In this document: one piece after another, positions 12,882-23,533 of the stretch
Numbering within the stretch: the first letter of the stretch is position 1
Layout of the letters: the number at the start of each line of letters is the position of its first letter
Assembly: GCF_017562075.2 (NCBI RefSeq)
Contig: NC_054083.1
Span: 12,351,607-12,415,606, forward strand
From: Anopheles merus
Lineage: Eukaryota > Arthropoda > Insecta > Diptera > Culicidae
Direction of reading: 5' to 3'
DNA: 64,000 nucleotides
The notes under the pieces: generated by a model
What the model was told of the DNA's origin: nothing
Database searches by the model: none
What the model saw: the letters and a program-made list of their open reading frames with translations, nothing else
Made by a program: the position numbers and the translations under genes

Positions 12882-15800
12882 ATCTCTCTTTCTCTCCCTT
12901 ATGTTGCGAGATATGCAAGTGCTGCTGATGTTGTTGTTGCTACCTGTGAAGCTTTCCTATCACATTGGACAGCTGTTGTCTTCTGCCACTGAAGCCTCTA
13001 GCGGATAAAACAGCGGTAAGCGCTGTGTTGGACAGTTCGTTCCGTCTGCTTTCGCAATAGGGGACCCAAGAATCAATATTTAATCAACGCAGAACATTTT
13101 ATTTGTTAGTGGTTGATTTTATTATACTCACAAAAAAACACCAAAGCATTGCGAGAAAAGTCGATCACATTTTGCAGTGCAAACATTTGGAATTTAAAGG
13201 TAAGGCCTGAATAATGTCATTCTGCCATCGTATGGTTGTATCATAAGTTAGATACGGGAGCATATTTAAGGCTTCACAGGAAGTAAGCAATATTATGCAA
13301 GTGAGTGTGCGGTATGGATTGTTTATACAACCTGCCTTATTTCCCATGTAACTAATCCTAGCCACAGGGCCACTGCTTCCAGAAACATGTGACAACAGCT
13401 TGTGAAATGCACACAAACCGCAAAACGCACTTCATGTAACAGAAAACGTGTTATATCGACGATATACAGAAACCAGCATCAAAACGGAAAGGTTTCCTTA
13501 GTTGAACCAGTCCAACAATCAATTTATTTGACATATTGTTGACACAATCAATGAAGCGTAAAAAAGATAATCTGTTTGATGTAAATAACAAAGGTAAATT
13601 TTACTTTTTGGAATACAATACTCTAGAAAATGTTTCGGGATAAGATAAATGCTTGCAAAAAATGTTTACCAAAGAAGAATGTATTCTATATAAAATGAAA
13701 TAGATTTAAGATAGTTAAAAAAAGCGAGGAATGAAGTCATTTGGAACAAAGTATACAAACATAGACAAACAAACAACAACAGCTAGAACAGATGCAATCG
13801 TAGCTTAATACAAATTGATGACATCCTAAAATAATAATAACTGTATTCTCAATTACAGTAACTTGAATGTTGCCTTTAGAGTGATCCATACGGAATTGAT
13901 GAAATGAGTTAAAATGGTTGATGAAATCTTCAACTCACGCTCTAAGAGTAAAAAAGTGCTGTGTGCCGATAGTAGTTGCAGAAAGACACATTACTCACCG
14001 AAATTTAACTCCAGAACATGTTTTGCTTGCGAATAACCAAATTCGCAGTATATGACAACTTTAAATAAACTTTTTTTTAAGATTTAATTTAACTCTTTCA
14101 TTGCAAATATTCGAATCAGTCACTCGCACAGATTCGATATGTACATACTTCTAATTCTAGACACTTAAAAATATTTCACGATCTCGGTTAAAAATAATGC
14201 CGAAACCATTCTGCTTTACCACACTTTTTGATATCTAAAAAAATCTTAAAATTTCTGACTAATTCTGATATCTTCAGTTAAAACACTGATTATGGATCCG
14301 TATAACGGAAGACATAGGAGATTATATCGCATCAATCCTATTCAGAAGAAGAGTTATTGTACATCCCGATTCGGTAATCGATCTTTCATTCCCGATAATA
14401 TGGAGGTTTAAGAAAAAAATACAAAATTGTTCATAGTTTTCCATTACTGTGATGAATTTGTGATGTGTGCGAAAACAACTTGAGCCAAGTGCTGCAGCGG
14501 TGGAAGCGTCTTATGTGCTTTAGGTACAAATAAAGGTTTCTATCCAGAATAAATCGTTATTCCCGGACATAGTTTATTATCGCAACAAAGTATCGAAACA
14601 ATGCAACTGTTTTAGGCTATGAGAACCCAATAATGAGCAATATCCCCCAATCTCCAAGTTTACTGATAAGGTATTTTTCCCAAACTGAAATCTCGGTTAA
14701 ACACGTGAGCAGTCATTTTCATATTTAGCCGAGATTTTCGGTTAAAAAGGTTTAACCGAGATCATACCCGAGATCTCAGTAGTGCGAATCTCGGTTATTT
14801 TTAACGCATTTTTTTACTTTTAATATACTTTTTGTAAAGTATAACTCCATAAACCCCTAAATAACTAATCAGTCTATAAGGCCAGTCATAAGACCAACAA
14901 GGCAGTAATCACTTCGCTAAATAATTCTTCTTATTCTTCTCCTTCTAGAAGTAAAGAAGTTTATGATTATTGCCTAACCCACAGTAATAGCACATTATTA
15001 TTAGGATTCCCTTTGGTTTTGGCATGGAAGGATAGCCAATGCAAAGGAATTAGCCTTCTTCATCAAAACACACTATATTTCCTGGCGTTTATAATCGGTT
15101 TAGATTAATTTAGCCTATGGTGATGATCATTACTAAAGCTGTAAACTTAAAACATAGTGCGTCTTTGAGACCTAGTTACAGCAACACATCCACGCATCCC
15201 GATGAGAATATTGTTCTATTGCGTGTGAAAGATAGATACATTTTTTTCGGTAGGTTGTATCAGAATTAAAGATCGACGTTTCTAATTCGAATCATTGGTT
15301 GATACTATTACCTCACACTTACTTCAGTCTCTAATGGATAGGGACCTGAAAATACGTATTGAGCCATACTTCGATGAATCAGCCATGTAGAAGTAAAGGT
15401 AGTTTAATTATCCAAGCTGTCCCAAGCATCTATTACAGGGTTTTCCAAGCCACTTCAATGTTGAAACTGAAAATTTCAATCACGTTAAATGTATGCTGAA
15501 GGCTGCACGGGTGAATTCAAGTCTGAAAAGCCAGTTCAATACAAAAAGTTTTGTTTTAAAATCGTTAAACTATTTTTCAATATCGGTATAAACCATTTCG
15601 ATCTGTCAGTTTGGCGGGCTCTCGCCACTATGGGATAGAAAGAAATAAATTACGTCAAAATGTTCAGTGAGTGAGGTTTTCTGCATCATCCCAACGAATA
15701 CAGTATAGAAACCATCAAATAAACAAAACTATAAATAGTTTTAATTAGTTTTAATGAATTTAATAATTGTTGTTTGCACGTTAAAACACATTTTCAATGC

Positions 15801-18800
15801 TAAAAGAAAACAAACCACCAATCATTGAACATTTTGACGTATTGCATTTCCTTCTATTCCATAGTGGCGAGAGCCCGCCAAACTGACAGATCGAAATGGC
15901 TTATACCGATATTGAAAAATAGTTTAACGATTTTAAAACAAAACTTTTTGTATTGAACTGGCTTTTCAGACTTGAATTCACCCGTGCAGCCTTCAGCATA
16001 CATTTAACGTGATTGAAATTTTCAGTTTCAACAATGAAGTGGCTTGGAAAACCCTGTATTGCAATCGAGTCATCTCGACGTAGAGTCGACGAGTTTTTTT
16101 TTGCGTTGATATGAGAGGTTTCCTTTGTAAGCTCATTTTCCCGACTCGGAGCGTGTCAAAATCAGAATAGAACTGGTAATATCCCAATAAAATTGTCCAG
16201 TGAGCTTTAGTTACTGTTTGAAATATGATATGGCTTATAGAATTTTGTAGTAAAACTTAGCAACAATCATATTTGTCGTGCAGTTCCTTTTTTTTCGCCC
16301 CCTCACCGAAAGAGTTATTCCAAAAACGCATTTATTCACCGGAAACAACGTAGTACCGGCTGAACGATACGGCACACCAACACAAGCGTACAGAAACTCA
16401 GTAAGGACCTCTTTCTTGTACAAGTGGCTGCTGCTACATTTTTCCAGAAAATGCTGCTTCTGCGCACAGTTGCTCCCGGTAGTGTTGACGACGACTACGA
16501 CGGCAACGAGTTGTAACCGCATACGCACGCACACCGTTTCGTATCACACGCACACATCTTCTTTTTCTCCAGTGCAAGTTTACATCCATCCTGGCGTACT
16601 AGACGCTGAATTAGGGTGGCTTCAACCCCCGCAAGCCAACAACCATCACCAACACGTCCACGGTGCAACGAGGACGACAACAACAAGAAGTAGAAGGCAC
16701 ACAACCACGGCTACATGACGCGCATGTACACGCGCGGCGTACCAACTTCCCTTGTGAGATGCTTTGTTTAGCCTTTGTCTGAAAAGGTAGCCGGCATTTG
16801 GACAACGCATGAAACTGTGGAGTGCTTCAACTGGTGAATCGCTAACAAATGAAAGAAAATTGTCCGGAAAATTATGCCTGCTAAAAAGTCTCGTCTCGCG
16901 ATGACGACAATGGGGAGGTTTTTAATGTTTGATTCAAGCGAGTCATGAGTGCACGGAAGGTTCATAATTTGTGCATTATTTTGCGATTCTAATGGCCATC
17001 TGACTAACACAAAAATCCATTTCAAAGGTAACTTCAGTTTATAAATAAAATCCCGAGTTTTGCCCAGTGGAAATGTCACAAGAAGCCCATCTCTTCCGAA
17101 GCCATTAAAAATATAGCTCATTTTTTGTTAGACGAAACATTATTTTTAAATCACCTAAACCTTATTTTAAACTTTCGAAAGGTTAACGTCGTAGGGCAGT
17201 GCAAATCAATCGACATTTCTCCCAGAGCAAACGGTAGAAATAGGATTGAGACGAACAGTCCACCATTGCATATCCACATATTTGGAAACGTTTCAAAAAT
17301 ACGATCGAACGACATCAATATGCCGACAGGATGGTCTTGGATCGTCTGGCTGCGGTTGTAGACGCTTCCGCGGGTGTATTACGATACTTTTTATTCCCAA
17401 ACGTCGATGCCGAATGTTTAATTGGATTCTCGATCCCATTTAACCACGCTCAATTAGGGCGGACAGCGTCACCCAACCATCCCAGGAGCGATAGACGACG
17501 ACGAATGATCGTCCGCTCCAGAGAGGGGTTGAAGATGGTTTGGAGCGGTGAATGAACGAGACGAAGGCAAAAAATGAAGTATAACAAATGGCAAATATTG
17601 AGACAATTGCTGTGAATTCTTCTCACTCTAAGGTCTATGGATGGTATCAGGTGGAACGTACATTGCTTTTTCATACCACTCACTCTTGAGATACGTAAAT
17701 CTCCCCCTTGTAATGATATAAAAAAGTCTCGCATGCATTCAAATATCGTTTCCAAAAGCATTGATGACGCGGGCATATGGCGAGAGAGAGCGAGAGATGC
17801 GATTGGGATGGAGGAGGTTGGCACCTTTAAGGGTACATTGGAGCAGCAGAGCTCTTTGCCGTCGTCGGCTTTGGTTTGCGCGGCCATTGGAGCAGGCAAA
17901 ACAAAAAGTGTCTTGAATGTGACTGTCAGTGGCCCACCTAAGTAAGTCCTCCCTCTCTCTCTTAAACCTGCCGAAGTTGCCCTCGCCAAACAGCCGCACC
18001 AACACCGAGCGCAGGTCCCTGTTGTGGCCCAGCGGCAAGACATTCAAGCGTGTGATAGTAATTACCGCAGCAGCCAATTGGTACTTGTGTGTGAACCGTT
18101 GCTTGCTGCATTCGTGTAGTGGTGTGTCCATGGAACGCGCTGCTGCTGCTATTCACCGTTTGGCGTTCTGAGTGCACTTTCATGCATTTGCGCGACGAAG
18201 GCAACGAGCCTCAATTCATGCGTAAACAAATCTGCAACAAAGATTGAGCACAAAAATGCATCAAACGGCAGGGGTGTAATATCAATTAGACCCTTCCCCA
18301 TGCGACAGCTAAACAAAAGTGCCTTCAACCCGTCTTTAGCAAATACGCAGAGAGGACGTTTTGTTTGTGATGTAAAAATGTTCTTCCGACGGACAGATGT
18401 TGGTACAATATTAAAAAGTCTTTTTTACCATCTGTGTAGGCGATAAAACCATAGAAGCGGGACGAATGAGATTCGCCAGAATTTCATACCTTTTATATCC
18501 GATTACTGCAGTGATTCATTCCTATGACAATATTAATCAAGCTATTGGGCCAAGGCTGTTGCTACGTTATCTTAGTTTAGCGATTGAAAATGATAAAAAT
18601 AAGGTAAATAATAATAAAATAGGTTTGTATGTTTACCGTACATGCTTTTTTTATTAATACATTCGCGCTTTAGGGAATTCTGTTAAAAAAAACTATCTGT
18701 GCTTAAATAGACTCTAACAGCATGTAGAAATACTTTTATGGATACAGATAACGAGTTTTAATTCAGAGTATTTTCATCTTCTTTAGCAAAATGTTTAGAA

Positions 18801-21530
18801 GAACCGTTTAGATTCAATGAAGGTTTACGTAAATGTTAATTTGGGGCCCAGAGCGAAAACATTGTTATTGTTGTAACAACATTGTTCGAATGAAAACATT
18901 GTTATTCACCACGTGTAATATGTTAATCCACATTAATCTGATATTTCATTTCGATCTAAATAATTTTAAATTTTATCAGCATAATTTTCAACACGCCTCA
19001 AAGCTGGATTGAGTTTGACAGTCCTTTATTATGTGTTGAAAATCATGTGTAAAAACTGAAAATTTATTTTGAAGCAAAAACACAATATGACTGCTGTTGA
19101 AAAACATCTTGAATGCGGTGAATAATTATGTGCACATTCGAAAGTGACTCAGAAAACCCTATATTCACCGCCTCCAAGATTTTCAACACTGGATTTCAAG
19201 GAAATGTCAAACTCAATCCAGCTTGAGTCGTGTTGAAAATCATGTGGAAGAACTGAAACATCATTGTGGTACAACTACAATTTTTGACAGCTGTTGAAAA
19301 ACATCTCGCAATCAATGAAAAATGTTTTACACATTGAAAAATAACTCGGTAACCCCTTTAACGATATAACACTGAGCATTTGTTAAAGGTCCGCAATCAT
19401 TTTCATCACCATGTATAATGACAATTCATGTATTCATTTCATGACAAAATGACATTTTTGACTAAAATGCTATTGATTACTCGAAGTTTTTTATTTAATT
19501 TAGTACTTTTATACACTTTATCATTTATTTGATATGATTCGTGCAGAAAGTTCTAATATTTCTGGCTTTTAAGCGGTTTCAATTTGTTAGCAAAAATGCT
19601 ATTTATACCTAACTTGAATCAAATTGTAATGATTTGACATTTTATCTGTCAAATTTAGAAAACCGCGTATCTCCGAATCCGTAAGTCGAGAACCGTGTAA
19701 CTCGGGAACAGACTGTACATCGCCACCATTGGCAAAAGCACCATTGTTTTAAACTACACAAATGGGTCGGAAATCTGATTTTTCAATACGACCACCAGGT
19801 GTGAGGACGCGTTCAGTTTACTCATAACAAAACGATAATTTTGTTTTATTATTATGCATGCTAAATATATTCCAAAATTTAAAAAAAAACATCAATCATC
19901 GATCGCAACGATAACGAGAAAAGAGAAAATGGCTATTAGGAGAAAATGACCACTATCTTTTCGAATACATCTAATTAACGGTGCGTGGTGTGTACTAACC
20001 AAAATGAACTATCCCTCACTGCAGGGTAAATTATGATAGTTCTGCCATAAAATGTCATGCGCTCCAGACATATGCTTTTTCCCTACGATCACAGACATCC
20101 TCATAACCTACCCATCGATAAACAATACCGATCCGACATTGGGCAAAGCTGAATAGCTCACGAGAGAGAGAGAAAAAAAGGCACAACTGCTTCAAAAATC
20201 TATCTAATTCAAAATCCTCCCGAGAAGTGCAGAGGGCGCAAACAGGCCCAGCTTCCCGCTGTAATGTGTTGAAAGTATTGTAAAGTAGGAAAAAAAAATA
20301 ACAGGGGGAACCGGCATTATTTCGCCCTTTGCGAGCGCTCGCCCGCAACTCCTAACCCTACTGCCGTGCCTTGGGCGTTGGTGCGCCGCTACCCAAAAGT
20401 TTCTATACACACCAACTGAAGGCACATGTACGGCAGCCTCCTACACGTACACACAAACACCGCGTCCCCGTCCAGATGAAGCACCGCTCGAGGCGCGGGG
20501 TGGAAAACGGTCAATCGATAAGCGTGTGTTTCGTTTTATTCCTGCATCTTGGCCTCCACTCTGTTGTCGGTTTTCGATTTTTATTCCCCTGGTGCACTGT
20601 CCGACCCAACCATGATGATAGCGGATAGAGCCACTACCCGCCCTGCACTGCCAAAGATGCTGGCGGCTGGGTCCGTGTGTGCGAGCATCGTGCTGCTGCT
20701 TTATTGCATGATGGTGTGCATCTTTCGCGCACACATACACCCACGTGTAATGTTGTAGGTGTGTTTCCTTCTCCAGGGAACACGGCCGTGCCGTTGTTGT
20801 TTTCCGGTTCCCTTCCCTTTGTGCGGTCCAAGGACAAGGACGGCGCGTCGGCCGAGGAGATGCGCACACGGGAACAATCATTCGTTCCGGGAGCGCAGCA
20901 GCGCAGTACAAGCAGGCACACACATGTAGCGCTGATGCTGTTCCCCTCGCTGCCGTATCGCGTGTGCTGGTGTGCGTACGTGCGTGCGTGTATTTACTGT
21001 AGGATGAATGAAAGCTGCAGAGAAAATACACAATCCCAAATCTGAACAGCGTACGGGGCGCTGTCAGTGCCTACTGCTATGCTTCATTCACACTGTTGCT
21101 GTTACTGTTGCCGCTGCTGTGTCGACATGCTTTGTGACAGCGTGAGCATTTTTGTCTTCTTCTTTTTTCTTTCCACTATCTTCGATCCTCGTTGTCGATC
21201 CATTTTTCGTGAAACTTAAACTCGAGCAATTCGACGACTCCGTGACTCATGCTTTCTTTTACGCTACTCTGTACTCTGAGTCGCTCGTTTACCATATCGG
21301 TATCGGTAAAATCATGTTCAAACAGGTCACAGTGGACGCGAAAAGAGCACAAAAGAAATAAACTGCCACCACCAGACACACTTACCACTGTGTTCGGTGA
21401 AGATGTTTGAGCCGAGCGTTCGCGCATCCTTCGACGAGCGGGGCTTGCTGCGGCTGGACCGGATCGAGCTGCCGGCTCCGAGGGTAGAGATAGTTCCGGT
21501 CGGACGTTCCTTCACCTGCTGGGCACCCAT
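1..21530 (-). CDS. Abl: Abl non-receptor tyrosine kinase (3' end outside window)
   Basis: Seven coding exons on the minus strand with GT/AG borders and consistent phase: 21530-21386, 4318-3374, 2918-2332, 2265-2043, 1834-1705, 1611-1532 and 1047-1 (open at the edge), together 3157 nt or about 1052 residues. Order: short N-terminus beginning MGAQQ (Gly2 is a myristoylation candidate), SH3 (LFVALYDF..), SH2 (WYHGPISR..FLVRES), kinase domain with glycine loop LGGGQYGEVYE, VAVK lysine, HRDLAARN, DFG, and APEG in place of the usual APE. The tail is rich in Gln and Pro, with QMRRTTNK, APAPPKRT and an Ena-type EFPPPP motif. All catalytic residues are present. Abl family kinases act at the cell cortex on actin and adhesion. 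The tail order matches Drosophila Abl; the C-terminal F-actin-binding domain must lie beyond position 1. Exon 1 is 17 kb from exon 2. Confidence 0.95.
1532..1611 (-). CDS. Abl: Abl exon 6: 80-nt small exon
   Basis: Too short to stand out as an ORF. The acceptor AG (1613-1612) precedes T, which completes the AG left by exon 5 to give Ser. The exon then reads LLSSSRDSTYRDDDNCKLGEGEQNANG and ends with a phase-1 G at 1532 before GTACTA. The SLLSSSRDSTYR block and the phase fit between exons 5 and 7 confirm it; without this exon, exons 5 and 7 cannot be joined in frame. Confidence 0.9.
1705..1834 (-). CDS. Abl: Abl exon 5: QMRRTTNK / proline-rich exon
   Basis: A 130-nt exon (acceptor AG at 1836-1835, donor GTACGT after 1705). 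It encodes SDSGSGSGSKFSTFGNK..VQMRRTTNKRGKTAPAPPKRT and ends in phase 2 (AG). The APAPPKRT motif is a candidate SH3-binding site; the corresponding Drosophila Abl segment has the same order. Confidence 0.9.
2043..2265 (-). CDS. Abl: Abl exon 4: post-kinase Gln-rich linker
   Basis: A 223-nt exon starting ESSITEAVEKQLQG, the helix that follows the kinase in Abl proteins, then LTPQMSKKPHMG, and two CAG/CAA-coded Gln runs separated by PPPPSQT. Donor GTACGT follows 2043; phase 1. The Gln runs are probably length-polymorphic. Confidence 0.9.
2332..2918 (-). CDS. Abl: Abl exon 3: kinase C-lobe
   Basis: A 587-nt exon beginning GVCTREPPFYIITEFM and ending HHDLEHMFQ. It holds the hinge, the HRDLAARN catalytic loop, VADFGLARLM, the activation loop with TYTAHAG (the phosphorylatable Tyr) and KFPIKWTAPEG, and the DVWAFGVLLWE helix. 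The gatekeeper position reads Thr (IITEF), as in most Abl kinases. Borders: AG at 2920-2919 and GT at 2331-2330. Confidence 0.95.
3374..4318 (-). CDS. Abl: Abl exon 2: SH3, SH2 and start of kinase lobe
   Basis: A 945-nt exon, acceptor AG at 4320-4319 after a pyrimidine-rich tract and donor GT at 3373-3372. It encodes the PLPHIPPPG linker, the SWTSKENLLAPGPEEDDPQ-type region, the complete SH3 and SH2 domains, the SH2-kinase linker (PTVFPLSPEPDEWE) and the N-lobe through VQLIG. The linker keeps the prolines that contact SH3 in autoinhibited Abl. It splits glycine codon LIG|VCTREPP in phase 1. Confidence 0.95.
6380..6805. repeat. Degenerate GGAATCGGTTCC-type short repeat
   Basis: About 400 bp built from imperfect copies of an 11-12 bp near-palindromic unit such as GGAATCGATTCCGG, in both phases. 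The open frame here (repeated Gly-Ile-Asp/Gly-Ile-Gly) is a by-product of the repeat period and not a gene. Confidence 0.7.
6887..7091 (-). mobile_element. tRNA-derived SINE, copy 1
   Basis: A SINE on the minus strand flanked by a perfect 12-bp direct repeat ACTGCAACCAAT (6875-6886 and 7092-7103). Its right end carries a tRNA-like head with an A-box-like segment and a B box read on the minus strand as GGGTTCAAGC; its left end is a short GAA-rich tail. About 200 bp, much like the copy at 9415 and resembling the Sine200 type described in Anopheles, though the family name is not verified. Confidence 0.85.
9415..9627 (-). mobile_element. tRNA-derived SINE, copy 2
   Basis: Flanked by a 10-bp direct repeat AAGCAAGTAT (9405-9414 and 9628-9637). 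Read on the minus strand it begins near GGCCGGTCTCATGGTACAGT (tRNA-like A box), has the B box GGGTTCAAGCCC around 9550-9562 and ends with a (GAA)n tail at 9415-9426. It matches copy 1 over its length, including TAAGTCGTGCGAGTTGACGA. Confidence 0.88.
12821..12900. repeat. (CT)n microsatellite
   Basis: A nearly pure CT tract of about 80 bp with a few TTTC interruptions, inside Abl intron 1. Confidence 0.95.
14680..14810. repeat. Cluster of inverted ATCTCGGTTA motifs
   Basis: Within about 130 bp the motif ATCTCGGT(TA) or its complement occurs five times or so in both orientations (near 14687, 14728, 14754, 14769 and 14788). A further copy near 14180 is followed by a similar AAAAATAA stretch. 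It may be the end of a decayed MITE; boundaries are not clear. Confidence 0.5.
15436..16056. mobile_element. Foldback MITE with ~235-bp inverted arms
   Basis: The left arm (15436 to ~15670) and right arm (~15822 to 16056) are inverted copies of one another, near-identical over most of their length, with a ~150-bp spacer. Each end starts CAGGGTTTTCCAAGCCAC and is flanked by the dinucleotide TA (15434-15435 and 16057-16058), consistent with a TA target duplication. No transposase is encoded, so it would be non-autonomous. Confidence 0.88.
18985..19350. mobile_element. Decayed MITE-like element with inverted and direct repeats
   Basis: The segment at 18988-19021 is the inverted complement of 19204-19236 (both contain CTGGATTGAGTTTGACA in one orientation or the other). 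Two direct pairs also occur: GTGTTGAAAATCATGTG at 19033 and 19230, and GCTGTTGAAAAACATCT at about 19093 and 19281. AGAAAACCCTATA near 19153 recalls the end of the 15436-16056 element. This looks like two rearranged copies of an old transposon. Confidence 0.6.
19648..19715. mobile_element. Terminal fragment of the CAGGTGGTCC MITE family
   Basis: The sequence GTCAAATTTAG(A/T)AAACCGCG followed by TATCTCCGAATCCG and ending CTG|TA is shared with the right end of the intact element at 31161-31526. No matching left end was found nearby, so this copy seems truncated or too diverged to recognise. Confidence 0.65.
21386..21530 (-). CDS. Abl: Abl coding exon 1
   Basis: This 145-nt exon encodes 48 residues from MGAQQVKERP to NIFTEHS plus one base. 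It ends at a GTAAGT donor (GT at 21385-21384), and the leftover G joins AA of exon 2 to make Glu, giving HS-E-ALLQSRPLPHIP. As I recall it, Drosophila Abl starts MGAQQ and has NIFTEH immediately before EALLQSRPLPHIP, which supports both start and splice. The Ser/Arg-rich stretch is shorter than in Drosophila. No other upstream Met in this frame looked better. Confidence 0.88.
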
Positions 21531-21711
21531 TGCCCCGGCACACCAGACTGGGCGGTAGACGGATGCTGCTTTTTGGCGTGGCCCTCTAACAATCGACCAC
21601 CAACGAGCTGCAGAAGAAGAAGAAGCCGGCGCTTATCTCGGGGCGTTCGGGTACCGCTTCTACGGCTACGCGATTACGCGTAATGCCGGCGGACTGATTG
21701 TAAGGGCCCAC

Positions 21712-21712
21712 G

Positions 21713-21770
<58 letters not shown>
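21712..21770. repeat. (TC)n/(GA)n tract beside Abl exon 1
   Basis: A long TC run, read as (GA)n on the Abl strand, about 180 bp upstream of the Abl start codon. GA-rich tracts bind GAGA-type factors in flies; a promoter or leader role here is inference. Confidence 0.9.
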
Positions 21771-21773
<3 letters not shown>

Positions 21774-22151
21774 TTCTCCTTTTCTCTGCCTGTATGTTTG
21801 TGTGTTTTGTATACGGCGTCAAGCATACACACACACATACACACTTTCACACATACACTTCACATGTGTCGCACTAATGATTCTATCAGACGCGGACCCC
21901 GCATACAGTGATAGACACAGAGTATGAGAAAAACAACACCACCATACCCCACCGTACCCACACACACACACACACACACGCGCGTTAAACCGACGGGAAG
22001 GAGCTCGAATACACTTTTCTTCCTCCTCACACACCCTTTACTCTTCTATCCCCCCTCTATGGATTTCTTCCCTTTTTTCCTATTCTCACCGTTTTCCACC
22101 TTAGCCCCCAACCGAGCGGCTGAGCGTAATTGTGTACGCGGCGCACACTTC

Positions 22152-22180
<29 letters not shown>
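22152..22180. repeat. (AC)n microsatellite
   Basis: Pure CA run of about 28 bp upstream of Abl exon 1. Confidence 0.9.
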
Positions 22181-22183
<3 letters not shown>

Positions 22184-23438
22184 ATTTTGCTCCACTTGCT
22201 TTCTGCTAACTTTCGGCAGAGAGATATCGAAAAATCACTCCACACTGTAATGCTGTTGCTGCTGTGGGGCTTTCTGGGGCCGCCTCACATTCTTCACCGT
22301 AGCGGGCACAAAAGAGGAACAGGAACAACAACAACAAAATAATACAGGCCCGTTGATGGCCGTTGCTGCTGCTGCTGACTGCTACGACGCTTGCTGAGAT
22401 GAACCGTGTGCCGCACACAACTCCACCATCAACCACTACACTCTTGCGCACATACACTCACTTCGGCGTTTGTGTGCGCACACACCAACACACTAACTTC
22501 ACACACACACACGCAAGCGGGCACGAGCGTAAACACTTCCGGTGGTGGGGGCAGAAAGAAAAGTGTTCAGCCACACATTTAATCGTCGGTGCGCTGCGCC
22601 TTCACATTACGGTGAAAATTCGGCCTGCGTCTAGGCGCTTTGGGATGGAACAGTATGCCGCCGCGGGAGAGATGCTGATCCTGCTGGAAGAAGGACGCGA
22701 CACATTTAGCAATTCTACGCCGACAGATGGTTCGCAACCATAGCGAGCGGTGGTGCGGGAGAGTTTGCGAAACTCGTGCAAAGAAAAGAGGGAAAACAAA
22801 AGAGGAAAGAGCAACGACGTCTAACTCCTCGCACCCATCGCCTACTGCGCGACGCACGTTCGCTGCAACTTTGCCAAATTCTGTTTGCCTCGTGTGGGGT
22901 GGGAGGTGGAGGAAGTAAAGAAAATCACTTCCTGTCTGCTAATATTTTTCCACCTATCCATACGCTTTTCTCTCTTTTGCTATCTCAACCTACAGCTACA
23001 CTGGAGAGATTGTGTCTCCAAAGTTTCCGAAGCTGATGCAAGTGGCGGTGGTGGTGTGGTATGTTCCCTGGCTCTGCACAAGTGCATCAATTCCAGTAGC
23101 CCTGTATGGATGGAGTGTGGCGATGAGGAGGTGGTTTGCCCTAAGGCAGAAAAGATGGAAATACATATACAGACGCACACACACAGCCTCATCTGGAGCA
23201 AATGAAAACCCACAAGCGAAAGACTGTAAGTCCGTTACTCGTGACAAATTGACACAAAAAAAGACTACTTCATACGTTTTCCAGCATTTCTTTGCATACA
23301 CATCTTCATCTTTTGTTTCTATCCCTCTAGGGATGGTTGCTTTGATGAAGCCGCTTCAATGAAAGCCACTGAAACTGGAATTGGAACTAGATGTTTGCCT
23401 CACCTTCCATTCAAACATTTTCTTATCAAAAAAAAAAA

Positions 23439-23439
<1 letters not shown>

Positions 23440-23511
<72 letters not shown>

Positions 23512-23533
23512 ACACACACACACACACACACAC
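23440..23533. repeat. (AC)n microsatellite
   Basis: About 94 bp of AC with one CC interruption, just after a poly-A run. Confidence 0.95.

Larger units (their letters stand above)
4319..21385 (-). other. Abl: Abl intron 1 (~17 kb)
   Basis: A large first intron between exon 1 and the SH3/SH2 exon. No additional exon that keeps the phase-1 junction was recognised. It contains the two SINEs, the hairpin MITE, the decayed MITEs and the simple repeats listed separately. Segments around 10.1-12.2 kb and 16.3-17.0 kb are less AT-rich, but I cannot show that they do anything. Confidence 0.8.

Noticed and set aside
16278..16718. Plus-strand 146-residue frame
   Set aside because: Ends in ACN/CAN repeat-coded Thr/His runs; no homology recognised and it lies inside the Abl intron.
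17739..18131. Minus-strand frame containing FGEGNFGRF, similar to a kinase glycine loop, inside Abl intron 1
   Set aside because: No other kinase motif follows, the frame is GC-biased but overlaps two other open frames, and there is no phase-compatible splice pair to Abl. Probably coincidence.
20441..21031. Minus-strand 196-residue frame just downstream of Abl exon 1
   Set aside because: Composition reflects CA/GT-rich repeats (THARTHTSTR-type), with no domain and no supporting splice signals.
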